Positions 20,011 through 32,300 of a stretch of 64,000 nucleotides of DNA are shown piece after piece. Under the pieces are notes generated by a model. That model saw only the letters and a list, made by a program, of their open reading frames with translations. It made no database searches and was not told the DNA's origin. The DNA comes from Membranipora membranacea (taxonomy: Eukaryota > Bryozoa > Gymnolaemata > Cheilostomatida > Membraniporidae), in assembly GCA_914767715.1 (NCBI GenBank), contig OU612074.1:3487501-3551500 (forward strand), written 5' to 3'. The position numbers and the translations under genes were made by a program. Numbering within the stretch: the stretch's first letter is position 1; the number at the start of each line of letters is the position of its first letter.

Positions 20011-22406
20011 GTAATAAAGAGTATGGTATGTCTGAGTTGTGTATTGTGTTGACTAAATTTAAATTAAATTGATTTTACTTTTGGTTGTTTTTCTTTGCAC
20101 ATCAAGGAAAACATCATCAGATGAAGGTGGATGCAAATGAAAATGTCTAAATATATGCTTATATATATATTATGATAAGGCAGTGTAATTGTAAGTTGAA
20201 AATCACTAGAAATCCTTCGGAAATAACCATTTCCTTATATGCAGCTTAAATGGACTGAACATCATGAATTAAAGTGGGTAAAATAAATGCTTAAATTTCT
20301 ATCACCGCTATATATTCATTAGGGGCATAATATCATACTGGTCTACCAATGGAAACATATTCATCCACAGACGCAAAATAATGAACCTCTTTCTGATAAT
20401 ACTTTACTCTGTTATTGTACTCCTAAATAATATATGGGAGTTGTCCTTTCATTGATATTAATGGGACAACTCCAAATTTGAATCCTTCCACATACGTGAG
20501 TTTGGGTCTGTCTCAAAAGTGCCTGATCATCTGAAAGTTTGAATCATGGTGGTCAGTAAAAAATATGTAGATCTATCTAAATTCAGCTGTAAAAGCAAAA
20601 GAGAGCTGACTTGCCCAATATTCCTATTTGTCCCTGAAGACTCAATCATTATAACAAAGACACTCCCAGACAAAGTGGTTATTGATTCTTAAATTGTCAT
20701 GTTTTCTCGGTCAGAGAGATACGTCGGCATGATGCTCACCTTGATCTTTAGGAATGTCGATTTTTGTGATGACATCACTACCTACACCTTCTATCTCTGA
20801 TATAGTAATTCTTACTGTATCCTCACTGGCACTGAACGGCAAGTTCTTTATCATTACCTTCTGGCCTGCTCTTACTAAAATGAAAAATTGATTGGTAATG
20901 TCATTTAAACGTCAGCCCTCTGGTCTCTAAAATATCATCGATAAACAAGGTTCTTGCTATTCAAAACAGACTGTAACAGCAATGAAGTGTGATGAATAAA
21001 AGTTTGCTGAATGTAAGTGGATAGGCGCTTACCAGATGAAAGAGGTTTCTCCTCCCTCTTTTTTTCCTTTCCTTTGAAGACAACTTTCTTAGGGTCGGCC
21101 AATGCTATTTTGATGACCCTACCTCCAATGTTTCTCACACCTTTCAACGCCTTCTCGGCATCAGCACTAAATTGCAAAGAAAACAAAAATCTTATTCCAT
21201 GTACAAAGACTAAGGTGCCTTATGCTGTCTAGTTGAAGTTTGTGGACATATTAACTAGTCTTGTGATGATAATTGATAAGTGGATGGAGGATTTTTGTTG
21301 GATTGTTTTCAGTCATTGGTGAGTACTAAGCCAATTGGATTATTTTCTTGGCTATGGAATGTTTTCGACATGGCATTCAGTCAAACTAAAATGAAGTTCT
21401 GTCTCTTGATTCAAATGAGAACATATAATATTGCCAAAAATGGTCCCAGAGATTGCAGAACGCCATGATTTTGATTAGGCTACATGTTGGATCTTTTCTC
21501 AGAGCTTAATTTTGCAGTCTTGCTGAGAATTGGAATTGAGAATTGGAAAAGTAAGATAGTGACACTGAATAAAGGTCATGATGATATTCTTACCGTTCTG
21601 TGAACCTAACATAGCCAATACCTCTGCTTGTCTTAGTACCTGTAAACAGTTGAAACTGAGTTTAATAGTGCAATGATGATTCAGTTACTTGGTGAAAGAA
21701 TACATGGGCCGCACATGGTAAAATCCCCATTCCCAAGGTCTCCAAATCATTACCCACCGACTGAAGTTAATTTGTAGTTGGGTTTATTGGCTTAGGCAAG
21801 CGCAAACACTTATACATAAATACCCTGCAATTAACTCTACACTCAATACATCTCACTCTGAGAATGTGACACTTGTCAGGTTTATCTCTTGATCAGTGAG
21901 CTGGCTACAGTCCTATGAAAAAAAACTACATAAACGCTATTCGAGAGAAATCACTTCAGATTTAGCAGCCTGTGATGTGTGTCACACTCAAGTCCCGATC
22001 TCAGTGGAAATTCATGATACTGGGGGCAAGTCAAGGTTGTATGATTTTCATTCCTACTAGTAATTATTCATAAAAATGTGTAGCCATGTCAAGCCCGATT
22101 TACACGTCACATGTGACAAAATAAAATTCAGTGAAGAGTGATAGGCCTACTGATTGAGTGAGGCACAGATACAATTAAATAAAATAAGGACCTTCTGAGA
22201 CATGTTAAGAAAAGATTGTATAGATCAAGGAGTTAAAGTTAACTCCTTAGTTAGCCCACTCTTTGTATAGATTAGATGATGATGCATTGGAGGATGGCTT
22301 TATGCCTGAACCAAATATTCATGCCACCAGTGACTAATAATGAGCCGATGTATTACTTACTTGCTCTCTCATAAAGACTTCAAAAACACATAGTGTTTGT
22401 CTACTA

Positions 22407-22997
22407 TGTGATACGTGGTTGGATGCTAATCGCAAGGTGCTTCAACTTAGCCCAGCTAAGATTTATATCAGTATGCAAGAAGGTTTAGATGTAAATAATA
22501 ATTACCAGAGAGATAGATGTCGAGTGAGTCTGTCAGTATGTCCAGGTGAGAGTATGAATGGCATGGATTGGATACCAATGGTGTATGATAAGTGTGTAAC
22601 CTTGTTAGGTCAGATAAGTGAGCTAGTTAGTTGTAATGGCCAGTTGACCATCTGTATGTATGCTCGATATATGTAGTGGAATACCACCAGTCATGGGTTT
22701 TCCCGGCGAAGCCGATGGCATCCCAGAATGCCAGTCAGGGTTTTCTGACTATGTGTCAGCGACAGCCCAGAACGCGCCCCTTCCCAGAGCTATGGCAATG
22801 TTTAGACCCCACCTTTTCAAAGTTACAACTTAAATAGTGTGCTATTGTGCTGGCTGGAGGAGATAATGACTGGAATAAATACAGTTGAGAATAGCATACA
22901 GTAATTATGATGATGACTCAGTAGCTATCAATGCAGAAAGCCTTAGTTGAGTGTAATAATAATTTAATTACTACAGGTTGTGTGTAAAAGTATCTCA
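22407..22997 (-). repeat. 3' LTR of the element (left copy)
   Basis: 591 bp, TG...CA on the minus strand. It differs from its partner at about three positions and lacks the second GTTGA copy. The open frame on its plus strand (about 22419-22676) is a shadow that recurs in both LTRs. Confidence 0.88.
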
Positions 22998-23378
22998 GTT
23001 GCCTCAACATAAAAAATAGTAGGTTTTAAACTTCAATTTTTATGTTTAAGCCCAGTGTTAAAGAGTTCCAAGTCTGATATTAAATAAATCCTAGGAGGCT
23101 ATGCCTCTGCCCAGTGTAAGATGCTGCCTAGCATCTTAACATAGAATAGCCTGAAAAGCCACCACCTTCAGCTGTTGTATGAGAAAACGCAATGGTTTTG
23201 ATGAAAGATCTGAGTAGAACCATAACCACTTGTAGTGCCAGGGCAGGTATGAACAATAGTGTTTGCAGAGAATGTGTGTGAAACAATGTATGTCACGTAA
23301 GTTACACAACATAAGTAGTGGCTGGTTACATGTCCAGGGATACAGCGCAGCACACGAGGCGATAGTGGTACCACATAG

Positions 23379-24137
23379 TCAGATGTCAATAGTTTCCGAA
23401 CAGTTTATTGTGTATGCAGCCTCATGGTTCACATTCAACATTGGTGTCAGATTGGCAGCAGTCACATAATGATTTGTATCAGCAGAACAAAACATATCTG
23501 GGTGTAAAGTTAAAGTTTGTTCAACAGCAGTTGTCAACACAGGTGTCATAGCAATGACAGACATAGCCACAGCAGTAGCACAGTTAGCAACAGGTCTCGT
23601 AGCAACGAGCAGTGTTTCAGATTCGATAACCTTAGCAAAGGTCTCGGATTCCTCAACAGTTTCAAAGTGAACAGTTTCTTGACTTGACGTACAGATATGG
23701 ACAGGGTTTACTGATACAGTTTGAGATATCTCAACGCCATGATGAACCATAACTGGCAATGGAGTATGACAACTGACTGGTACATAAGAAAAGGAGAATC
23801 TATCTTCAAAGCGTTGAAGATAAAATTTACAACCTCGTACATGAGCTTCACTCTGAGCATAGAGATGAAGTCCTAGCTGATGGTCATTATCAATCATATT
23901 TATAGCCTTCTGTAATGTAAGAGTATTGCACTGATACTCACCAAATATCCTAGACATAATTAATAACTCTGCATGGTAATCCCATAGTTGATGTTTTTCA
24001 CAGAAGTTCAGTGCTTGGTCAAGTCTGATCCGTATATTCGGCTCAGCAGGTAGCAGCTGCCTCTGCCCAGTGAAGAGGTTATCCATAAGTTTGCTGAAAG
24101 TTTCACCTGGATAATGTTCTTCGTAGGGTAAATCCAT
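23379..24137 (-). CDS. Internal open reading frame of the LTR element, 252 aa, unrecognised
   Basis: This is the only long frame in the element, and it starts about 80 bases after the 5' LTR, where gag would be expected. The first 110 residues are mixed, charged and helix-prone (including FCEKHQLWDYHAELLIMSRI). The rest is Thr/Val/Ser-rich with low complexity. There is no CCHC knuckle, protease DTG/DSG, reverse transcriptase or integrase motif. It may be a divergent gag fragment or captured host sequence. Mobilisation would need enzymes from another element. Confidence 0.6.
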   Translation of the reverse strand: MDLPYEEHYPGETFSKLMDNLFTGQRQLLPAEPNIRIRLDQALNFCEKHQLWDYHAELLIMSRIFGEYQCNTLTLQKAINMIDNDHQLGLHLYAQSEAHVRGCKFYLQRFEDRFSFSYVPVSCHTPLPVMVHHGVEISQTVSVNPVHICTSSQETVHFETVEESETFAKVIESETLLVATRPVANCATAVAMSVIAMTPVLTTAVEQTLTLHPDMFCSADTNHYVTAANLTPMLNVNHEAAYTINCSETIDI

Positions 24138-24218
24138 TTTAGCTTAATTTAAGAGTGTAACTGAGTGTACTGGAGGCTGTAAATCGAAAGATTTTTAGCC
24201 CACCCGAGGACGCCAAAC

Positions 24219-24814
24219 TGTGATACGTGGTTGGATGCTAATCGCAAGGTGGTTCAACTTAGCCCAGCTAAGATTTATATCAGTATGCAAGAAGGTTTAG
24301 ATGTAAAAAATAATTACCAGAGAGATAGATGTCGAGTGAGTCTGTCAGTATGTCCAGGTGAGAGTATGAATGGCATGGATTGGATACCAATGGTGTATGA
24401 TAAGTGTGTAACCTTGTTAGGTCAGATAAGTGAGCTAGTTAGTTGTAATGGCCAGTTGAGTTGACCATCTGTATGTATGCTCGATATATGTAGTGGAATA
24501 CCACCAGTCATGGGTTTTCCCGGCGAAGCCGATGGCATCCCAGAATGCCAGTCAGGGTTTTCTGACTATGTGTCAGCGACAGCCCAGAACGCGCCCCTTC
24601 CCAGAGCTATGGCAATGTTTAGACCCCACCTTTTCAAAGTTACAACTTAAATAGTGTGCTATTGTGCTGGCTGGAGGAGATAATGACTGGAATAAATACA
24701 GTTGAGAATAGCATACAGTAATTATGATGATGACTCAGTAACTATCAATGCAGAAAGCCTTAGTTGAGTGTAATAATAATTTAATTACTACAGGTTGTGT
24801 GTAAAAGTATCTCA
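24219..24814 (-). repeat. 5' LTR of the element (right copy)
   Basis: 596 bp; next to the presumed primer-binding site on its left side and to the TACTA duplication on its right. Confidence 0.88.
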
Positions 24815-25065
24815 TACTAGTCTACCTACTACTACTTTGTTCCTTTCTCTAAAGTCTACTCTACACTCTACTCTACTGCTGCCAAAAATGACATCCATCC
24901 TCACCTATTTTATTCAGCTATATTTAATATTATTTATAACCTACCATTGTCATTTACTATGTAGGAGCCATTAATTGGTCCAAAATCTTTGAAGGCATCG
25001 GTCAGCTGTTCATCTGTGAGTGTGAAGGGGAGATTTCTTATGAAAAGAGTCTTGCTTTTGGCACC

Positions 25066-25109
25066 CTCCAAGCAATAAACTAAAGGTTTAGTTCATTCAT
25101 TGCTCCAAG
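25066..25109. mobile_element. Micro-hairpin element in RBM28 exon 1, unit 3
   Basis: The element (25073-25102) is flanked by perfect 7-bp duplications CTCCAAG (25066-25072, 25103-25109). It is the same insertion as at 11566-11591 in unit 2, here with one extra CATT. It therefore predates the split of units 2 and 3 and postdates their split from unit 1. Confidence 0.8.
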
Positions 25110-25229
25110 TTTTTCTTCCCTGCTTTACACATGCTGTTCCACTGTTATTAACGGATGTCAGCTCCGGTTGTCGCAAAAAGGAACAGTTATTATAGAAATT
25201 CGATTTCACTCCCCGTATATAAAATGACT

Positions 25230-25273
25230 ATGAAAGCAATGAACTAAACCTCGGTTTAGTTCATTGATGAAAG
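25230..25273. mobile_element. 30-bp perfect hairpin element with 7-bp target duplication
   Basis: Positions 25237-25266 are a perfect palindrome with 14-base arms (CAATGAACTAAACC) and a 2-base centre. Perfect ATGAAAG duplications flank it (25230-25236, 25267-25273). Unit 2 has the empty site near 14170. Same termini as the exon 1 hairpin and the 881-bp element at 58556. Confidence 0.85.
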
Positions 25274-26381
25274 TAATCCTCTAGCATCGAATTAAGCACA
25301 CTAAATCTCATCTCAACCTCACAAATGATATAATGTGAAACAGAATTGGTTGATTGGATGTCATGGCCCCAGATTATTGTTAGAAATAAGGATTTAGTGC
25401 TGCTAAAGGTGTTTGATTACTAAAACTTGAGAGTCGTCCCCTCTTTGTTTTATGGTCAAATAACTCCAGTATTATACTGCCTTGTGTCTACTATGTGAAA
25501 AGAAGGAGAGTGGTGGAAAAAGCGGTGTTCCTAGCCTCAGGAGACAGGAGATGATTACTGTAAATTGTATACCTGCCATCCAGAGGTGCCCCACATATGG
25601 CTTTATAAACACTTCATATTCTTCTCATTCCCCATATTGCCAGGGTCAGCAGGGTATCGGCTATACGAATTAGGAGGGCTCTGATCATTTGGGGCATAGC
25701 TTGCATCAAAGGAGTAGCGTGGGCCCTCCTTGCCATTGAGCTTATTAATTGAATAAAGACATGTGCACATAATCATTGGACTTAAAATTGTGTAAAATGT
25801 AGCCTGGTCTTGACAGGCTATGGCAGAATCAAATCAAGGTGTATTTGTTATATGTCTAGACTCTAGAGCATGGATGGGCAACCAAATATATGCAAAAGTG
25901 TAGTAGATAAATGTAAAACACATCGGTGGGTGTGAGCCTCGTGGATAGATAGTTATTTTCTTTGAAAAAAGTGGCAGACATATTTGTGAGCAATGATGTC
26001 AAGTTCACTCAGTGTTTTTGTTGCAGTGCTAAATTTAGATAAGGGTTGTCATATTGTACAAGGTTAAGCATTCAGTGTGTGTATTGAAATATAAATACGA
26101 ATATATATGTAAAATTATGTACATCAATTTGCTTCCTTAATTTACGATCATAGCGTTGAGCCATGTTAAAGTACATATTCATTTATCTTGATAAATTGTA
26201 ATATTTGTAACACACATACGCAGGGACAAAAAATGATTGACAGAATAGTCTTGTACCTCAGAAACTATGATGGTCCAGTCCAACTATGTGAATAGGTATG
26301 TTTAACATAATTATATTGTCAGCACAAAGTAAATGACCAATAATTGAGAAAAGGTCAGCAATCGACTGATCTAATCTCTGA
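25274..26381. other. Spacer between the RBM28 copy and the membrane protein copy, unit 3
   Basis: No gene is supported. The sequence follows the unit 1 spacer 3240-4593 without its foldback element, and keeps the segment deleted from unit 2. Confidence 0.5.
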
Positions 26382-27579
26382 TTACTGCTTACTCTTAGGG
26401 GGCTGAAGGTAACGAGGCAGCACATCTTTTTTAGGTGGCGGCTTTGCATCTGCAGAATCTTCCTTGGGTGGCTGGCTCTTTGCTGGCTGGAGGTAGCGTG
26501 GAAGAACGTCATTCTTCTTAACAGCAGCTCTGGTATCATCTGGTTCTTCCTTTGCCTGCTGGCTCTTTGGAGGTTGGAGGTAGCGGGGAAGTACGTCTTT
26601 CTTCGGTGGCGCAGGTGTGGGTTCTTCTTGTTCTTTTGGTTGCTGGCTCTTTAGTGGTTGAAGATATCTTGGAAGCACATCATTCTTTGGAGGTGTAGCT
26701 TTTGGCTCTTCCGGTTCTTTTGGTGGCTGGCTCTTAGGTGGTTGGAGGTAGCGTGGCAGAACATCATTCTTAGCTGGTGCGGGTTTGGGCTCCTCAGGCT
26801 CCTCCTTCTGTTGACTTTTTGGTGGTTGTAGATATCGGGGAAGAACATCATTCTTCTCTTTGAGGGGCTCTTTTGCCGGTTCTGGAGAGTTACTCTTAGC
26901 TGATAGGACTGAACCTGGTAGCTCTGAGGGAGCCTGTGATTCTGCAATTATCTCAGTCTTTACAGGGGGTACGCTGACCGCCTCTTTAGGTGGAGCAGGA
27001 GCTACTTTAATCACCACTGGCTTCTTTTCTTTGGCAACTGGTTTAACATTCACAACCTTTTTCTTCTCTGGGTATATTTGCTGTACATATTCTTTGTTAA
27101 ACTGAGCTATCTGGTCACTATTGATAGGGAAACGAGCGATGTGATCATTCCGTACTCGGAACAACCCGATGCGATCAGGAGACTTTTTGAAACGTGCAAT
27201 GTGATCATTTGGGGTAGGAAACTTTGCAATATGATCACATGGTCCTTTGAATGGCCCTATGCGGTCAGATGGCTTTTTAAAATGTGCAATATGATCACTT
27301 GGGACGGGAAACTTTGCAATATGATCATTTGGTCCTTTGAACAAAGCTATATGAGTCGATGGACAGTTAAAATTAGCTATGATGACAGGATCCCTCTCAG
27401 TCTTTTGATTGGACATCGTGATATGAGCAGCGCGCTCAGGCTTCCTTAGGTGTTGACGATATAACACGATGAAAACTATGAAGGCTATTAGCAGTATGAG
27501 AAAGACCACTGCACAGGATAATAATCACAGCGTAGAGACGTGCGTTCTGCTCGGCTGTCAGCAGTCCCTCATGTGTCAT
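26382..27579 (-). pseudogene. Membrane repeat protein, unit 3 copy with frameshift in the transmembrane segment
   Basis: The acceptor is at 27607 and the ATG equivalent at 27579. An extra base near 27516 (CAGGATAAT against CAGATAAT in unit 2) shifts the frame inside the hydrophobic segment. The rest of the helix, the enlarged DHIA block and six LPRYLQP repeats are open to the stop at 26382. The lesion differs from the unit 2 frameshift and lies about 18 codons from the start. The 5' exon and TATA box (28042, 28193-28199) are kept. It is either an independent pseudogene or a base-call error. Confidence 0.65.
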
Positions 27580-28041
27580 CTGTGAGGACGGAAACGCTGT
27601 CAACTCCCTGAAACAAAAAAAAAAACTTGATAAATTAAGGCAAAGACAAGCTAAGGGGAAAATAATCTTAACAATACTAAAGAGGTTATGGTTATCCGAA
27701 AATTATTCAGACTTAGCTCTGGTCCAATTAAATGGTGTAGTATGCGTAACTTTTATGGGCAAGAAATTAAATATCTAATTATTCCGAAAGTGAGAGCAAC
27801 TCCAGGTTTGAGGAGTTGAAAATGTTAATGTGTCTGATGAACTGAATTGATCTAATATTGCTTTTGCATATCTATGTAATCATATCATGCAAGTATGGCA
27901 TCTATGTACTATTTGGAACGCAGTATATTACAAAAAAAATTATCATATAATAATTGAGTCAATACACCACTGCATCGTCTGCTACAAGAATTAAGATTGA
28001 ATTATATTTGACTACACACAGTGTGAGTTTAAGTTACTCAC

Positions 28042-28199
28042 CTTAAAAAGTTTTCTTCAAATATAAAGGAAGTATATACTATTTGATACTTAGGATATGT
28101 GCGGTTCCAGCAGCTGATGCTCGGTGTGGATACGACCTTCTGCTAAGGGCAGCTGAACAACTTGAAATCCTTACCCTTGGCCTTACCTGTTTTTATATA
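28042..28199 (-). promoter_or_regulatory. TATA box and 5' exon of the membrane protein copy, unit 3
   Basis: TATATAA lies at 28199-28193 and the AAG|GTGAGT donor at 28042, with arrangement as in the other two units. Confidence 0.55.
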
Positions 28200-29320
28200 G
28201 ACCTGGAACCCACACCTAGCAACTTCAAAGAAACCTAACATCACGCCCATTCAAAGCATTTCAGTCTAACCATTGAACTAAGTTTCACTTCAACAGCTTG
28301 TTCCTCCCATCGGAACACTAGAAGTAACTTTGTTCTCAGAATTCCATTATGGATGGATTAGCAAAATCTGGGGTGGAAAGGTCATGATGGCCACACAGTA
28401 ATTAACAAACTAAATCTAAAAACAGACCATGACCTGACGTTCTGATGGTGTTTAAGTTTATGCAAACATAGATGTGTAAATATTGTTTAAGCATCCTGGA
28501 ACTGCTTTGTTACCATTCAAGAGTAGTAATACCAAGTAACACGCCCATCTATAGAAAAGACTGCCCTTAACAAAAGTCAAGTCAACGGAAAGACAATGAG
28601 AACATTAAAATCACTCCATAATATTACCTTTTATTTGTTTTTGTGAGGTGACCTGACTTTGTATGTTGATTGTTGATCAGTACAAGAGTGACTAAAAGCT
28701 AAGCTAATGAGTATTCCATGTAATATTTATGGATAATATTACACGAATCCCAATTCATTTTCTTCCATGCAGCACAGCATAAGAGGAATATGTCTAGCTC
28801 TTGACTAGATTACCATAAGTTACCATTTAAGCTGCCACTTTGGAAGGCGCAGATCAGTACACTCGTCTCGTCTATCGTAGTACCTCAAGATCAACAAAAT
28901 ATAGGCAATGCACATATACATGAAATATTTTACAGTTTCAGAATGAATCATATTCTCAATTAACAGCTTAGTGTTGAGTGTATGTAGTGATTGGTGCTGG
29001 CAGATTACAAGTAAAGTGCTATTTGTGTTTTTAATTTGACAAATTTCCTGGTATCCTGAACAAAAAACAGCACTGTAATTACAATTTCACCAGCTCACCC
29101 TCATTTTGAGAGCTTTAATTAGGTTTAGAGCTATGACTTGGAGCGAGGAATTTTGTTGAGATATTTGCTGAATAAAATATTTGTAATAAGTCTTGTATGT
29201 AAGTGTAAGCTTAGTATTAATTTTATGAAATTTCCTATAAATTCAAGAAACAAAGATAAATCTTTATCCTCAAAACTCTACAGCAACGTTCCACTGGATA
29301 ATAACTTTTGAGGAAAGTTC

Positions 29321-32300
29321 TCAGAGGTGGAATTTTCGACGGCTCGAGTCCATTTCATGACGTTTATGTATCCACTCGTATTCTCCAAATTTGGAGTCAA
29401 AAGTTCCTTTCTGCAGTGATCTGAGTTTCAGAGTAAACCTTGGGCCAAGTTCCTGTAACCCAACTCTCTTCTCATTGCGAAACTGCAAAGCAAAGGGCAA
29501 CTAAGCACTACTGACAGATTCTGGTTAGCAAAATATCTAAAATAATCTTAATTCAGTGCCTTAGTTTATCAGCAAGCCGGAGCCTATATCGATAAATAAA
29601 ATTCAGAGATAAATTATCAGGATCGGAGGAATCACCCACTGTTTCTTGCTAGACAAGGCACTCAACCACAGAGACAGACAGCTGTCCATTCATTATAAGA
29701 TTCTATGTTCCCCTCTACTGGTGACCTTCCCCTGTCCCCCATGACCATTTAATCCAAATCGGAATCGAATCGCAAATCGGACCACACTTAATGAAGTTTA
29801 GATTCTGTTATTTGAACAACAGGAACCTATTCAATTCCTATCACTCCCATGCAGTGAGCATGATTAGGATAGTTATGACATCTTACCTGGTATCTGTGAT
29901 GTCTGAAGAATATAAAGTCTCTCTGGTTGTGGAAGGTGATGACCTGTCGACCTCTGAACTGTGGGTCATGAGGAAAGAGTGAGGCAAACATTCTTCCCAC
30001 AGTCTGACCGAGTCTGGTGTTAAAGTTATTTAGTATTACTTCAGGTATATGAATACTAGGGTTGTCTGCTTTCTTTATCTCTGTCTGAAATAATATGAGA
30101 AAAAAAGTTATGAATTATTTGAAAACCTCAATGCGGTTTTATTGTAATATACAACACATTGACTTATCTTTAACTCAACCCCACAACCACAACAAAAAAG
30201 TACCACTGCCAACCTGTCGGGAACAGTATGTTGAATATAATTGGTTCTATTAAGGTGAAGACTTTGTCCATTACATAGCCCCTCATATTGGGAAACCAAT
30301 ATAGATCAGGGTCAAAGAACAGACAAATAATGATGCAGCTCCATATCACCAACCATAAACGAGAGAGCAAAGATCATGGTTTGGAGTTGTCTCCTTTAAA
30401 TCAATGAGAGAATGAATCTTTTGAGTGATAGCGTGCAACGGTAGCATCAAAATATCAAATCTAAGATGGTGACTTGCAGTGGCTGGAATATGAAAGTCTC
30501 AGATCAGCACTGAGTAATGATTTACATACCCTGATTCTGGACGTGGTTAGTTTGAAGTGTAGAGTAGGGCCGTCCGGTAGATGAGATATCACCATACCGT
30601 TCGGCTTCTTTCTATCTTCGTTTATGACTATCATGTCTGTGTAATTCCTCTCCTTAGCTCTCAATATGATCTTCTTCAAGTCTTGATCATGACGACTGAA
30701 AAACTCAGTGTTTGGTATTATTTTTGCCAGCTGTTTGCAAAATACCTACAAATAAACAAAAACCCTACAGTTTTAGAATAACCGATTTCCATCAAATTGA
30801 ATACTGGCAATTAGTTACAACAAACCACTCTAAAATTCTCATTCAGACTCATATTACACAGTTATTAGTTGCTTACTGAATGCAGAGACTCACAAAGCTG
30901 CAAACATCCTATTGACTTGTTAATGATTTGAGATTATTCATGGGTTGGTGAACACTATCCAAGAAACACAAAGTACCAACAAGGTAAGATGTGAAATGCC
31001 AACCAATCAACTCAATCTCTTATTATCATACTAAAAATTACTTTACCGTATGATATTGCTTTACCTGTAAATAACCTGACAAAATATAGACTTCCTAAGA
31101 TTTAAAAATGCCTTACATTGTTACTGGCTGTATACAGTGTGACATTATATTATGTGTCCTTTTATTCTATTTCTGTGCTACTTACCCTCGACCTAACACA
31201 AGGTTTATCTGATGTGGTGATTAGTATTTTAGGTTGGGTCTCTCTGTTGAAGTATGGAGCTAATTCATCATTCAACTGATCTGCTGCCACCTAAAGTCAT
31301 GATGAGTTTATCATAAGGATAACAAAGCTAATGTGTACTCACTGATCACAGCTAACGATACATAGATACACATTCTTTGAATGATGCTTATTACTGTAGG
31401 GCAAGAGCTGTGATCGTTCTATAATGCGATGTGCGAACTTCAGTGTTTTGGTTTATCTCAGGCTACCATTGGGACTAGCAATCATTATTGGAATGGTATC
31501 ATAGCTTGGCGTTACAGCAACGCGCTATAGTTGGGCTCATTTAAATAGCTCGATAAGACAAGTATTTATTGACTATTAAAGGCTTATGCTAGACAATTCT
31601 CCTGGGCAAGACGTAGGCTTAAGTCATGAGACGACCTGACACAGCAGTTTTGAGAAGAAAGACGAACTAAGACAAGTTGTGGTGGACTACTGATGAAAGA
31701 CCTCATTATTTTAAAAGGTTTATTGCCTACCTCTTCATCAATACCATGAATTATGGTTTCATCGGGAACTCTCTGATTCTCGATAGTCTTTGGTATCCCC
31801 TTAGGTACAGCATCCTCTCCTAAAAAAAGCGTGTATGCATATAGAATATAATGTGTCGCTGAGGATATAATATTCAGGCAACCATGGTTTGTGATAAGGC
31901 TTGTATGTAAGCCAAACAAGGAAGCACAATAAAGAAGCTCGACCTCGTTTAAAACAACTAATCATGGACAAACATGTGAAGACACCACATTCTGAATCTT
32001 ATACCAGGCGCTACAAGTCCCAATATAATATCAATTGTATAAAGGTCACTTTGTGATGCTTCAACTGGACTTCAACAAATTGTTAATTAATCCTATCATT
32101 GGACGTTGCAACTTATTCATTTGATGCTACACTCTCATACTAAGCCTCGAGTTCAATAAATTTTGTCAATCAGCAAGTGAACAGTAGACAGCGAGAAGAG
32201 CCGAAAAACTACATTAATAACATGACATAGCCACATATTCTACAGATAAGAACAGTGGGTACAGTAGCTGCAAGGAATAACAATGTCTATGGTAAGTGTA

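Larger units (their letters stand above)
22402..24819 (-). mobile_element. Non-autonomous LTR retrotransposon, unit 3 only, TACTA target duplication
   Basis: Two direct repeats, 22407-22997 (591 bp) and 24219-24814 (596 bp), flank 1221 bp of internal sequence. Read on the minus strand each LTR starts TGAGATAC and ends GTATCACA (TG...CA). The target duplication is TACTA (22402-22406, 24815-24819). The two LTRs differ by about three substitutions and a 5-bp tandem repeat (GTTGA), so the insertion is recent. Just inside the 5' LTR (24218 leftwards) is GTTTGGCGTCCTCGGG, whose TGG start fits a tRNA primer-binding site. No convincing polypurine tract or pol genes are seen. The empty sites are in units 1 and 2. 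Confidence 0.9.
19975..25135 (-). pseudogene. RBM28: RBM28 partial copy, unit 3 (pseudogene, split by an LTR element)
   Basis: Exon equivalents are present at about 25135-24945 (exon 1, with ATG near 25130), 21647-21590 (exon 2), 21166-21033 (exon 3), 20877-20743 (exon 4) and a truncated exon 5 ending at 19975. Exon 1 carries the same micro-hairpin insertion as unit 2 (25073-25102), whose TGA closes the frame after about 11 codons. Intron 1 contains the LTR element 22407-24814. RRM2 is cut at the junction. Confidence 0.85.
19975..30637. repeat. Tandem segmental duplication, unit 3
   Basis: Right-hand unit, running from junction 2 to the position in intact RPF1 (30637) where the other units break. 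It carries the LTR element, a private 30-bp hairpin at 25237-25266, and the complete RPF1 continuing rightwards. It is the ancestral 3' side of the array and the template for the left part of unit 2. Confidence 0.8.

Noticed and set aside
22419-22676. Plus-strand frame in the LTR, repeated at 24231-24464
   Set aside because: Duplicate only because the LTRs are duplicates; antisense to the element and ends differently in the two copies.
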